The notes under the pieces are model-generated. The model ran no database searches and was not told where the DNA came from. It was given only the letters and a program-made list of their open reading frames with translations. The translations under genes were made by a program, and so were the position numbers. 64,000 nucleotides of DNA from Urechis unicinctus (taxonomy: Eukaryota > Annelida > Polychaeta > Xenopneusta > Urechidae): contig CM067345.1 in NCBI GenBank assembly GCA_034190875.2, forward strand, positions 29,985,345 to 30,049,344, read 5' to 3'. This document shows, in pieces, positions 44,301 to 56,171 of this stretch (its first letter is position 1; each line of letters opens with the position of its first letter).

Positions 44301-47300
44301 AACAAAACAGCAATGGTGTCACAACAACTAGAACAGTGACTGCTACAAACTGCTGGAGGGACAACTAATGTAAACTTAACATAAATAACAGAACTGCCTT
44401 ATCATGTGGAAGTCACATGTTTACAGAATAATTGAATCCCATTTGCTGTGGCATCTTTCCCCAGCAGAAGAAGCATAAACTTGTTATCAACAACTACAGT
44501 CATCGCCTCAAAAACAACGCCCAAAACGACTAGAACCAACAAGTTGTCTACACCAGTGTCTAATATACAAGTGCTTATCTGCCTCATCCAAGTTAGACAA
44601 GCTTCAGCAAAGAACAACATAACATGATCTGTGTTTGGTTAAAAGAGGTGAACTTACCGGGGTTGTGGGCTCTGGGGTCACTGCTTTCTCCTTGTTTCCT
44701 TTCTTTCCCTTGGACGGGGAGACAGCCTCCTTGGAAGTTGGTGTAGGACTGCGGGGTGCTGGGGTCACATAAGGAGCGGGCTCATATCTACCTCCTGATG
44801 GCAACAAAAACAGTCAGTGTCAATGAATCAGCTGTGATCAGGGGCGCAATGTATCAGCTGTGATCAGGGGATCAATGTATCAGCTGTGACCAGGGGCTCA
44901 ATGTATCAGCTGTGATCAGGGGCTCAATGTATCAGCTGTGATCAGGGTCTCAATGTATAAGCTGCAATCAGGGGCTCAGTGTATAAGCTATGATCAAGGG
45001 TTCAGTGTATCAGCTGTGATCAGGGGGCTCAATGGATCAGTTGTGATCAGGGGTTCGATGTATCAGCTGTGATCAGGGGCTCAGAGTATCAGCCATGAAT
45101 TGCACCATCCTCTTTGTCCTCATCTGTCCACTTACCATCAAGAGGAGCTCCAGATTGTCCATAAGTACTAAGAGCCAGTGTGAGACCATCGCTGTATTGG
45201 GCACTGAAACTACCAAATCCACCCACACAGGGTTTCTTGGGAAGCTCTTGTGTGACAGCTGGGGTTTCTCCTCTCTCTGATCCTACACATACCACACAGT
45301 CACACAGAATTTACGTTATGATCCTGGCCAAGCACAAAACCCAGTCCAAGCGATAGATGGCTTATACCACATCTGATACCATGCATTGGATGCTTCTTCT
45401 TTCCGCAATCACTAGATAACTAACAAAAACTAAACTGAGCTCAGAGATGTTACCATCTGCGCAATTAATAACACCAATCACAGTGCCATGATAAAACACA
45501 GTGTAACCAGCCACCTTCTTTATTGGATTTCTCCTCCTCATCTGCCTGGGGTGTCTGGGAGGGCGTGGCAGCTCTTGGTGACTCAGACTCCTCCTCCTTG
45601 TTCTCCTCATCGCCAGCTGTTTTTGGGTCGACTACATGCAGCACGAATGTGTGGCCGTCCTTCAGCACGCTTGTTGTGATGCTCATCATTCCTGCCATAC
45701 ACATGGACAGCCAATTAGAACACATCACTATCTGTCATGATCGGCTAGGATACAGCCGAGCACAGAGACACTTTAAGGACACCAACCTTGGATGAACTCA
45801 GTTTTGTCCATTCTGATTTGACCGCCATCTGCTGGGAACATGGTATACAACTCTCCGGTAGCATGGATCATGTTGCTACCAACATCATATCCTGTGAACT
45901 ACACACCCACAAGAAACAAACTACAATATCACAGCTCATATGTTCAACTGCTGTAAGATCTTTAATCACAACTGTGATGTCTACACATTGTTATAATTTT
46001 GTTTCAGTGAATGGGAAAAGCTGGTGTTTGTTTCATCAAAAAACACTTCAGCCTTAGCTGAGCCTACCGGCCAGTATCTCTCAGGCTGTTTGTTGTCGCT
46101 TTCCACCTGAGTGTTTTCTGTGGTCGGGGCTCCTTCCTCCTTAGAGAGGCGAGATTTGCTGCTTGTTCTAGAATTTGGTCTTTTGGCTTTGGAGGCTTCT
46201 TTCTCATCCAGCTGATCCTTAGAAGCTTGCTGTCACCATAAATACATCAGGTTGTTATATTGATCAATGGTTCTTCAAACAAACAATTCACAGCAATGTT
46301 AATGCAAATCAGGATGATATTTGACTGAGAATACTGACTTTCTTCTGGGCAGATTTAACCCTCTTCTCTTCCTTCTGTCTCTCTTTCTCTTCCTCCTCTT
46401 GCTTCAATTTATCCTGCTCTTCTTTCCATGCCTTCAGCGAGCCTTGCCGCACAAAGTTATTTCCGCTGGAAGGACGCTCAGCACTACTATTACGAGAAGG
46501 ACTCTTCCCACCTCGAGCTGTCAGACCACAAGACATGGCAATCAGCATCTTCCAGGAAAAAAAATATGGGGGGAGGGGGGGGGGGGGGGGTTAACCATGA
46601 AAAAGTAGCCCTCATTATCAATATTTAGGGGGTGGTTTTAACGTTACAGGGGCGAATTCCCTTGATGCCTGTGTATTTTATTTGCTGACATCTTGAACAT
46701 GAGATTCTGATATTTCCTGGTGGGTTTCAGCAAAGTACCACTTACATGGAGATTTCTTTGGTGATTTGGAACGATCCTTCTTCTTGCCTTTGCCACTAGA
46801 GGGCCTGGAGGCTGCATCTTCTGCCTCCTTTGAGATTTGATCAACTTCTTGTGCCAGAAGGGTAGCCTGGTATTTGGCCTCCTCATTACGAGTCCAGTCC
46901 TCAATTGAATGAGCCACATGCTCCAGGTAGTTTCTTCATCACAGAATAAACCAAATGGTCAGCAATATCAAAACACACAGTATGGATAGAATTCCTGCAA
47001 ATCTCTTTAGGTGGCGTAGGTTGATCATTGTCAAGTTACTCATGACAACTACACCAGATGGGGGAGGGGAGAAATGACATGCTGCCCTCATCTACCTGAA
47101 GCCGATGTTGGAGTGGAGCTCTGCATGCCAAGTGGTACGACTCTGGAGAAGGGAGCTTTGTGGATTATGTAACACCACAAGAAGGGAATCATCGCGCTTG
47201 TGATAGTAGGTGTCAATGTAAGGATGGGTGTAGAGGGCTTCTGTCATCACCTGGCACACACGCATATTCTTTGTTTAAAAACGACAAGGAGTGAATTTTT

Positions 47301-50300
47301 TCAAACGCATAAGATCATTAATTATACACGTTCTTGGTTGGATCAATACTTAAAAAACATATTGTATGTCATGTATATCAAAAAGTGCAGATGCCCATTG
47401 AGTGCAGATGAAGGCAAGTATTGTGAATCAATAAAGTTGTTCAGGCAAGGTGACATGTGAGACAAGGCATTCCAGCAGTACTGGGGGTTGGGGGAGTCAA
47501 CCCACCTGTACAAGGACATTGGGTTCATGATGCTCAGCAAAACACCACTGGTCCAGCTCCCTCTTCTGTGCCTCATTCTCCACCTCCATGAGATCACCCT
47601 GTGGCTCTTCCATCACCTCTAGGTCAGGTGGAGGTAAGGCACACAGACTGGACACCAACACTTCAGACTTCTCACACAACTCATCATCTCTAGGCTTCGG
47701 AATTAGGTTGCCATCTTCGTCTTTGACAAAGCGCACTGAATGGGCTGTAGAACAAAATTATTAATGAATTTATGTCCAGGGCAGGATGTGATATCTTCTA
47801 TTTATTAGTCATGCTGTTAAAAGACTGACACATTTGTGTTAGAATATCAATGTTTATCAATATCTGGTTATAAAAAGACCATGCAAGTGGAAGTCCCAAA
47901 TTACATTGTTGGTTTTATTCACATCTTTTATTTACAATATGTACCAATATTTATTGAAATGCTGTGTGATTGTAACTAAGATAGGTTGTCCAGGAATCTA
48001 TCTAATTTATAGTTACAATAGGTCAGCCTAAATGAGAATACGCAGAAGGTGATCAGTTATGAGAAAGACTGGAAAAGTGACCATTCCCTAGACCTGGCTT
48101 ACAAAACATCAGTCATGTAAAAATTGCCAAATGTGATAAAAAGTGATCATAGAATGACTATATTGCTCCTGGGATGCCGTTAATATCCTACCCACAGCAT
48201 GCAACCTGTTTACAAACAATGCAGGATATGAAATCAAATGAGTGCAGGTGATCAGCCATGTTTAATGAATTCACGAGCACTCTGGTCTCACATGTGTAAG
48301 CAGGGAAGGGAACTGGCTTCATATAAGCCATATATTGACAGAAGATAAAGAATCACTAAAGATGAGTACAAAGTGAGCACCAGTGATGGTGCAGGACAAT
48401 GCTGCAAGTGTGTGGATGAGAAGGAGGTGGAAATATGACGTGTTGCATTGTAGAGGAGTTGTAGAAATTGCCATGCGCCAACCATGCTAAGCTTATCAAA
48501 GAGGAAAACCCTTCATGTTGGTTTAAGGTGAACAAATCATACACCATGGAGGGTGTGAAATTCATGAAAAGATTGCTATGAGAATCATTTGAATGTAAAA
48601 GCTATCACAGAGGATCAATCATTTACCATCATCATCATCATCATCATCATCATCACCGGAGCCTGTGTTTGTAACAATACCAAGCTCATTGTATTTTGAT
48701 TCAATGCATAAAAATGATCTAATTATATTGTATTGAAGACAAATCAATTTCAAATCAGACCCCTAAATTACGGATATATCATAATTATGTGGTGCGTTGA
48801 TAAGCATTCAAACAACGGACAGGATATCAATGGACAACAAGGCTTACTTGACAAGCTCTTGCGGGACGTGCTGGATCCAACACGGCTGCTCTTCAAGATA
48901 CCAGCAGAGTTTGGTCTAGATGCCTCATCATCTGAGGCAGCAGGCTGGGGGCTGGGGGATACAACTGGTGTGGTTGCTTGCACGGGTGATTTGGACCCTT
49001 AAAAGAAGAAAACATGCAGTATTGGGCAGTATTGATGGTGATTGTAAGGTTTGAGGTGACCAAGAGGAGGAACTACACATGATAAGGTTAAGAATCCTTT
49101 AGTCAGATGGAATACCACAACAAATCCACCTTTATTAAAAATCCTCAGAAGCAGATATCCACATATATATTAACTACACATGATAAACAACATAAGAATC
49201 CTTTAGATATACATTCTTAAGTGTATAACTTCCTTCATATACATCCACAACATTGATAATTGCTTTATTTGAAAAATAATTTCAAAAATTATACAAACCT
49301 GATGTTAACAGAATAAGAAAGCAGGATTTGAAATAGAAAAAAAACCTCATCCATCTTGTAACAAGACAAGGCTTACCCTGGTAATTAATAAATGATCAGC
49401 TTGACTAGATTGCCTACTTCAAGCATTAATCACACAATTATCTCAGAGACACACCCACGTTGATCCATTTCATAATATAAATGCCAAAAACACATTCACC
49501 GTTGATCCATTTCATAATAAATACATTAAGCAATATGCAAATAAAATAAAACAAATGCCAGGAATAACAAACTAAATAAAAATGCACATTAAGCAATTTC
49601 ATAACCATCAGGACAGATTCTAAATAAAATAACTAATAAATGGAAGCATCAAAGCACTACTGATGTAACAATCATGGTGGAGATTGCCTCAGGGGTTAAC
49701 TACATCGAGCATAATTACAGCATCCCACAACAGCTTACTTCTCTTGGCTTTCCGACCACGACCTTTGCCCTTAGATTCTTTACTAGTGGGTCTAGATGAG
49801 TTACTGTCACTTCCTGGATCAGAAGTAACTGGTGTGGGGAGAGGGGATCCAGGGATGGACTCAGTCACCTCTGGGATGGAACATTCATAAGCGATGTGGG
49901 GAGCCAGGGATGGACAAAGTCACAATGGGATGGAACATTTCAGCGATGTGCAGATGTGCACAATAACAGATGGACAAAACCACAATATTGATCTGCAGGT
50001 GTGCAGGGCGAGTGGGGGCAAAAGCCGATGGAAGGTGCAGGTATTGTTGAAGTGATTTGTTATAATGAACATGGAGTGAAACACAATGTGGATATCAATA
50101 TCTTACACTTATTGTTAATGCTGTTTGTTTCATCAAAATATGGTGGATGGTCAAACATACCACTTAATGTAATATACTAACAGTGACTTCACACAATATT
50201 TGATGAAATATGATATAACCTCTCAATGGAGGGATATGTAAAGGAACAACTGAATATCTGCCATGGGCTTGTTAAATTGTGTTAGTACAGTCCAGTTCAT

Positions 50301-51798
50301 AAAACTGTCTTCCCTCAATATATCATAGAATAGCTACAGGCTCAATATAATCATCGAATAGCTACAGGCTTTTATATAACAACAATACACGGTAGAGAAA
50401 TATTCACATGTAATTGAACAGCACAGAGAAGCATTTGATGACTACAACAAGAGACATGCTCCCTAATGTTACCCTCCAGCTTTTACCTGGTTCAGCCATA
50501 GTAACTGTCTTCTCTGGTTCCATCTCTTCGGACAGCTCTGATTCACTTTGCATCATTCCTTTGAAGAGAGGGTAGGGATGATCCCATGGAATATCCCGCT
50601 GCCCACGGCCTTGACCTGGTATTATGTTGCCATCTGTATCTGCTTTGGTCAGGTCCACACACTCCAACACAAACTGTTGCAAGGCATGTTCAATCTCTGT
50701 AAACACAGCCAAATTATAATAATCAAACACCAAACAGTTATATCACAACTTATTAAGTACTGTAGCTTGTAAACATAATTAGAAAGAAGGCTCTTTATTC
50801 AGCCTGATACAATCATCTGACCTAATTGTGTAAGACCTCCAGTGGCACTAAAATGAAGCAGTTCTTGTAAACGGGCAGCTCTTTCTTTACTGCCTTTCAC
50901 TGAAGGTTTAGGAAACTGGGGCAGATGAGCAACAGGGAGATATCCTAACATGCCAAGCTCGGCTGCCATGGCATCAAACTTATCAACAGGTTTCAAATGG
51001 TTGAGCCGGCGTGTGATGTTGTCATGGTAGCTCAGTAACAGTGGTTGCTTGGAAGCAGCTTCCAGGGCTTTTGGTGGATCTAGTTCCTTTGCCAGAGCCT
51101 ACATAACAACCAATGAGTATAACATTTGATTTAATGATTCGACAATAGTTTAGAGATAACATAAATTGGTTAAGTGATAATTAATTCCCACATGCTGGAG
51201 AAGTATAATAACATCAGTTGATGTTACAACCATTCACCTGATGATCCTCTGCAGACAAGGCTAGACCAAACGCAATGCCGCTGATGTGCTTTGCTAATGT
51301 GTCCTCAAGGCCATCAACACGAGGGGGACATGGGGTCTCACTTGGTGGCTCACGGTCCTCCTCACTGGCACTGATCTGACCAATCATTGCATGAATAATT
51401 ATTGGGATTGTGTATCATATAGTACATCCATTAATTATAGGCAACAGCACCTGCATAATCACAAGAATAAGGGTGCTTATCCTCTACACAGCACACTTGC
51501 AGAGAGCCTTGCCAAGAATTTAGAACTGGCCTCACCTGTTCCAACATACAGTGCATTATGATGGGAACACTGATGCTCTCATGGGGCACAGAACTCATCA
51601 GATCGTTGTAGTAACGCATGTCCACCTCTGTACCAGGTATCTTCAACTCTGGAGCTTGTTCAGGTTGTGCAGTGCCATCAGGCTTAGGGGGTACCGCAGC
51701 AGGTGCAGGAGTTAATGGAGGCTGAGACTGTGCATCTGGAAGCCAAAACAACATATAATTACAAACATAGACACACTCACACAGACACATATACATAC

Positions 51799-51843
<45 letters not shown>

Positions 51844-51845
51844 CG

Positions 51846-51885
<40 letters not shown>

Positions 51886-52357
51886 AGTACCAAGCCTTTC
51901 CGTCAATCAGAGCTGAGTAAAACTGGTCCTTTCTCATATCCCTGGCAAGCCTTGTAATAATTGATACTGTGTCTCAATATCACCCAGCTTCGCAAGTATT
52001 TTAACGAGGTTTTTTCAAAAGTGATTTTCTTGCGACAAACCCAAAGATTGTGGTCATTTAAGCGACCAATAGTGTTCTTCTGTAGCAGTGACGTTTTAAT
52101 CAGACTCTCAACTCACACAGGTGCTTGATGCTGGTTGCTTTATGCAATTTTTATATATAATTTTTTTTTAAATCCAGTAGACATTAAACTCATCAGACTC
52201 TCGAACACAAATGATGGACCAAATGAAAATAGTATCAGCCCCCAAGAGACCCAAACACTACCCCTGTGTAACTGATCATTTGCTGTGAAGTTTCACCCAC
52301 ACGAACATGTAATAACTAACACACGCATGCATACACTTATATATATATATATATATA

Positions 52358-52433
<76 letters not shown>

Positions 52434-54539
52434 GTGTGTGTGTAACATAGGAATCAATACTGTAGCTTAAGTCCTTCTGGTTATATTCAATGTTATAGTG
52501 GGTTCTCACCTAAATGTTGGTTGGCTTATTATAAGTGACTCTCATCTAACCTTTTATCTCTGTGCTTGCTTGTGCTTGACCATATAATGGAATAGGTAGT
52601 AGTTTGAGGTTGTCAAGGTAATTCTTCCATTGCCTCTTGGCATCTAGCAAGTCATACATCATGCAGGCCATATCTTCAAAGACTGCTGTTCCAAACAGGG
52701 CCTGCAAAATACATTACAACCTTAGTTTACACTTAAGTGACAGAGGCTCATCTAGAGTGTCTAGTTCTGCAATTTGCCCACAATGACTTTGAATAATGGT
52801 AATGGTGAAGCTCATTCAAAAGAGGATTGTAATACTTTTTGGTCATTATCCTCTAAATCCACTGGTATCTTCTCCTCCTTGACAATGTACTCTAGCCTTG
52901 CAACATCTAGAAGATTTGACTGTGGTGGTGCATTCTGCATTATCAGCAAGATATCCTTCCAAAACTGTTTCAATTCTCGTGCTTTCTTTTTCTTGTTTCT
53001 CCTTTCTTCTTCCTCAAGAGCTGCATGGAAAGAAATGTTTAGATATGTTACAATACTCTGGTTAACAATGTTTTGCACAATAGTATTTACAACTAACATG
53101 TCATGAAGGATATCCACATCATCCCAGATATCACTGTGTTAAAAGGTATATAAAATTACCCAAAGTTTTCTCATCCTTTTCTGAATCATCTTCAGCTTCA
53201 ATTAGGTCTGGCTGAAAGCGAGCATAATCCTCGCTTGTGACTTTTATGATTGAGTCAACATAGATAGAGAGGTCAGCTAGGTGAGACAAAAGGTGGGGCT
53301 GATGGAAGCCACATATCATCACATAATGTTGAGGTCCATCATCAGGTTCATCATCTGATAACAGCACAGGCATTAAAAATCAAATAATCATCTATTTTGT
53401 GTATGAGACACATCAATAATTCTATGCTACATCAAATATTGTGGGATTTTCAGATCTCAGAGTGGCCATCTTGGGTAACAATAAACCATAGAACCAGAGA
53501 CTGACATAACATACCCAAAGAAATATCTAGAGTTAATAGCATACCAAGGTATTTATTGTCTTGATCCTCCTCCCCTCGTTTCTTCAGCTTACTCTCACCC
53601 TTTGCTGATGGGGGCTCAGGGGTCTTCTTGCCACCTTTACCTTTGGCAGGGGATTTGCTTCTTTCTTTACCTTTATCCCCCTTCTTTCCCGGTTTATCCT
53701 TTTCACTTGTGGACTAGAAATATGATACCTCATATATACCTTATATCTTAAGTAAAGTTAAAAGTATATGAAATAGGCTTGAAGTGAATAACTTGAGTAC
53801 TCAAAATATAGAGGTACCTTTTTCTCAGATTCTCGTCTCTTGAGGTCTTTCTGTTTGATGTCAAGCAACCTGAACTTTATCAACTTTGCCAACAATGGAA
53901 GTGGAATGTCATCATCGCTGTCCAAATACGACTTGCATGGCTCGCAGACCTCATAATGTTGAGGCGTCTCCTTGCTTTTCTTTCCTTTTGGATTTCCAAG
54001 ATCTTTCACCTTGAAGTTTCCAAGGAATATTGAGCTTTTATGTATCATTCTGTTATATTGGTGTTAAAAATTAAGTAAGTTATAAAATAGTAATGTTAAT
54101 CATCAAGCTAAGATGGTCCTCTATATTGTGAGGGGGGGGCATGACGAGTTAAGAACCAGGGACGTGTTAAAGCCTTATAGCTCGTAAGCAACAAACCTGC
54201 TCATATAATTCATCTTTGGTGATAATACTAAACAGTCGACGTATTCCACTGTTGACGATTGTTGAAAGATGTTCAAGGTGTTTATAATCATCCAGATCAT
54301 TGCCAACAACACAGGCAATGGATGCGTTCCATTTTCCCTGTAATCAATTTTGTAAACATTAATCATCGTCCTCACCATCATTAAACTATACTTTTCTCAG
54401 TCACTCAAGACTGAAGTACAGATATCAAAATGAAAAGAAATGTATTTACTTCGTCAATAAAAGGAGTGGACACAAGTGCCTGTTCCCAGCGTTGAACGCC
54501 TGCAGATCCAGCGCCACTTTTAGCACGCTTCTTCGACAT
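35365..54539 (-). CDS. SPAG17: Sperm-associated antigen 17 (PF6-like central apparatus protein)
   Basis: SPAG17/PF6 is a scaffold of the C1a projection on the central pair of motile cilia and sperm flagella. Forty exons (high to low): 54539-54450, 54337-54197, 54009-53818, 53713-53545, 53354-53160, 53020-52836, 52701-52551, 51735-51536, 51375-51238, 51098-50822, 50696-50487, 49870-49739, 48997-48848, 48662-48627, 47744-47506, 47250-47096, 46933-46746, 46517-46339, 46229-46068, 45898-45787, 45691-45515, 45282-45136, 44794-44658, 42948-42831, 42671-42496, 41997-41871, 41781-41579, 41331-41196, 41092-40192, 40056-39887, 39731-39526, 39394-39371, 38482-38341, 37654-37571, 37064-36924, 36753-36658, 36505-36351, 36250-35990, 35840-35670, 35541-35365. 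They sum to 7,050 nt (2,349 residues; human 2,223) with no stop. Family landmarks: [64 protein letters not shown], and a C-terminal ASH/Hydin-like domain ([22 protein letters not shown]). Lys/Glu-rich coiled or disordered linkers and a Pro-rich repeat block (exons 34-36) separate them. Exons 14 and 32 (36 and 24 nt) are the least certain. Confidence 0.95.
37228..37545. repeat. 39-bp minisatellite in a SPAG17 intron
   Basis: Eight nearly identical copies of a unit with GTCATTAACACATCC then TGTGTGTGTATTGTCAGGAT. It ends within 25 bp of exon 34, on that exon's donor side. Little divergence suggests recent expansion. Confidence 0.93.
37885..38282. repeat. 42-bp minisatellite in a SPAG17 intron
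   Basis: About nine copies of a unit containing AGAGCTCTGGTCCTCAGAG then AATGCCACTTCATATAAAAC, with decay at both ends. Confidence 0.9.
38600..39010. repeat. ~43-bp minisatellite (ACACCATACCTGTACACT) in a SPAG17 intron
   Basis: Nine or more copies of a C-rich unit built around CTTACACCATACCTGTACAC followed by a CCCCTACCCACCCC block of variable length. Confidence 0.9.
42003..42350. repeat. 40-bp minisatellite abutting SPAG17 exon 26
   Basis: Eight to nine copies of a unit with ACAGGACAGGCAACCTAATG then ACTCATTAGCAAACAACCAT. On the transcribed strand the copy nearest the exon supplies the polypyrimidine side of the exon 26 acceptor (exon edge at 41997). Confidence 0.93.
42949..44657. other. 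Largest SPAG17 intron (between exons 23 and 24)
   Basis: 1.7 kb of AT-rich sequence. A partly duplicated ~120-bp segment (about 42995-43090 and 43115-43210, sharing TAATACAACTAGATAACAGC) is visible. No exon, RNA or transposon was recognised. Confidence 0.5.
44818..45100. repeat. 26-bp minisatellite in a SPAG17 intron
   Basis: About ten copies of TCAGCTGTGATCAGGGGCTC plus AATGTA, each carrying the palindrome-like TGATCA. Confidence 0.92.
48627..48662 (-). repeat. (GAT)n microsatellite inside SPAG17 microexon 14
   Basis: A 36-nt phase-preserving exon flanked by AACACAG and GTAAAT. Apart from Gly/Ser it is wholly a GAT repeat encoding eight or more Asp residues. Allele length would change the acidic run without shifting the frame. 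Confidence 0.6.
51796..51882. repeat. (TA)n microsatellite beside SPAG17 exon 8
   Basis: Nearly pure TA, interrupted at TCGA, about 60 bp upstream (transcript sense) of the exon 8 acceptor. Confidence 0.9.
52335..52443. repeat. (TA)n(TG)n microsatellite in SPAG17 intron 7
   Basis: A TA run followed by an alternating TG run with TATATA and CG interruptions. TG tracts of this kind can form Z-DNA; that is a general property and was not shown here. Confidence 0.9.
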
Positions 54540-54935
54540 ATCTCCAAAACTTAAGCAATTTTATTCGGTGAAGTAACTTCAGAAGGACAGTTTTCATTCA
54601 ATATCCGCCATATTTGTTTACGAGCACGTTGCTAGGAGTTTGGCGCATGCGCGGAATGTAATCCGCCGTAAGTTCCTGCGAACGTCAAGTCAATGTCATT
54701 CTCCTGTGGTTTTACGACAAATACGCGCCTCTGATAGACCTAGATACGAGCCTCATTATTTGCTCATCCACAATATGATTATATGAATTTACAAATAGAA
54801 AAGGCGAAATCTCGACATTTATTTTTAATTGTTTGTCTGGATTCGTGCATCGACGGTAGACCTATTAAGCAGACGGCTACTTCCGGTATATTGTCAGTGT
54901 CAATTTCGTGCATATTCTGTTTTCCAAGTTAGACT
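54540..54935. promoter_or_regulatory. Divergent SPAG17 / MECR promoter
   Basis: The two start codons are 396 bp apart on opposite strands. About 75-110 bp upstream of the SPAG17 ATG lie TGTTTAC (54615-54621; FOX/FOXJ1-type core), GTTGCTA (54629-54635; RFX X-box-like half site) and GGCGCATGCGCG (54642-54653; NRF1-like palindrome). FOXJ1 and RFX drive motile-cilia genes, and NRF1 drives many nuclear-encoded mitochondrial genes and bidirectional promoters. Use of the sites is inferred from sequence only. Confidence 0.6.
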
Positions 54936-56033
54936 ATGGCGCTGCTTATCGCGCGTGAAATGAGAAGATGGTGTCTCTTCCGAACGAGAACAACCTTCAA
55001 TATTCGCTGCTTGTCGTCGATTCAAGAAAATACAGTCTCAATTGTTTATAGAGAACAGGGGGACCCATGCAAAGTTCTCAAGGCCGAGAAGCATGAATTA
55101 CAAACCCTCGCTCCAGGGGACGTCCATGTTCGAATGTTGGCGGCACCTGTCAATCCAGCTGATATTAATATGATACAAGGGGTTTATCCAATCAAACCAC
55201 AGTTGCCTGCAATAGGTGGCAATGAGGGTGTCGGTGAAGTTATTGAAGTAAGAGGTAGTGCCAGTGGTCTCAAACCGGGGGATTGGGTTGTTCCCGCCTT
55301 CTCTGGTTGGGGCACATGGAGGACGAATGCGGTTACTCAAGCATCAAATTTGATAAAAATACACAATGACATTCCAGTGATAAGTGCTGCAACAATGTCT
55401 GTGAATCCGTGTACGGCTTACAGGATGCTTCATGATTTTGAGAAACTGCAACCAGGGGATGTTGTGATCCAGAACGGTGCCAACAGTGGTGTTGGACAAG
55501 CAGTTATACAAATTGCTGCAGAGCTTGGTTTTCAGACTGTAAATATTGTGAGGAATCGACCAGATCTCTCAGAGCTTGTACAAAAACTTAAAGAAATAGG
55601 TGCAAGCCATGTTATCACTGATGAATTTTTGAAGTCAAAAGATATGAAGGAATTTATGCTATCACTTCCAAAGCCTAAACTTGCTCTGAACTGTGTCAGT
55701 GGAAAAAGTGCTGCAGAACTGTTCAAATATCTTGCTGATAAAGGGACTATGGTCACATATGGTGGGATGTCAAAGCAGCCCCTTATGGTCCCTGCTGGTC
55801 CACTGATATTCAAAGATGTCAAAGTAAGAGGCTTCTGGATGACTGCATGGAATGAAACCAACACAGGCAGTAGATCGAAAAATATCATGTGGGACTATTT
55901 GTGCAATTTGGTCAGAGAAAACAAATTAAGACCCGCAATTTACAATGAAGTGCCGATTGAATGTTTTGATGAAGCTATCAGCAAGTCTATGGAGTCATTC
56001 GTTACAGCAAAACAAATTTTGATTCTCGCCTAA
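54936..56033 (+). CDS. MECR: Mitochondrial trans-2-enoyl-CoA/ACP reductase, intronless
   Basis: It catalyses the last, NADPH-dependent step of mitochondrial fatty acid synthesis (reduction of trans-2-enoyl-ACP), which feeds lipoate synthesis. The single frame of 365 residues (human 373) starts at ATG 54936. The N-terminus is Arg/Leu-rich and lacks acids for its first 30 residues apart from one Glu (for example MRRWCLFRTRTT), which fits a mitochondrial presequence. The fold is the medium-chain dehydrogenase type without zinc: PVNPADINMIQGVYP (catalytic-type Tyr at residue 84, equivalent to human Tyr94), PAIGGNEGVGEV, GLKPGDWV, GTWRT, NPCTAYRML, the Rossmann motif GANSGVGQAVIQ (181-192), LALNCVSGKSA, GTMVTYGGMSKQP and KVRGFW. 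Everything expected of an active enzyme is intact. It is head-to-head with SPAG17 and convergent with OSCP1. Confidence 0.96.
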   Translation: MALLIAREMRRWCLFRTRTTFNIRCLSSIQENTVSIVYREQGDPCKVLKAEKHELQTLAPGDVHVRMLAAPVNPADINMIQGVYPIKPQLPAIGGNEGVGEVIEVRGSASGLKPGDWVVPAFSGWGTWRTNAVTQASNLIKIHNDIPVISAATMSVNPCTAYRMLHDFEKLQPGDVVIQNGANSGVGQAVIQIAAELGFQTVNIVRNRPDLSELVQKLKEIGASHVITDEFLKSKDMKEFMLSLPKPKLALNCVSGKSAAELFKYLADKGTMVTYGGMSKQPLMVPAGPLIFKDVKVRGFWMTAWNETNTGSRSKNIMWDYLCNLVRENKLRPAIYNEVPIECFDEAISKSMESFVTAKQILILA

Positions 56034-56147
56034 CTCATCATTGTTTTAAATACTACAAAGGAATAACCCTGCTTGATTTCCAAATCGTGGAATAACTGTC
56101 GTGTGGAAATAATTAAAATTTTCTAAATACTATTGTAAAGAAAAGTC

Positions 56148-56153
56148 AATAAA
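56148..56153 (+). terminator. Poly(A) signal of MECR
   Basis: AATAAA, 115 bp after the MECR stop codon, in sense orientation. Confidence 0.7.
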
Positions 56154-56165
56154 TTCAAAACTGAC

Positions 56166-56171
56166 TTTATT
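56166..56171 (-). terminator. Candidate poly(A) signal of OSCP1
   Basis: TTTATT on the + strand (AATAAA on the minus strand), about 740 bp beyond the OSCP1 stop. It would let the OSCP1 3' UTR run right up to the end of MECR. A nearer signal could also be used. Confidence 0.4.
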
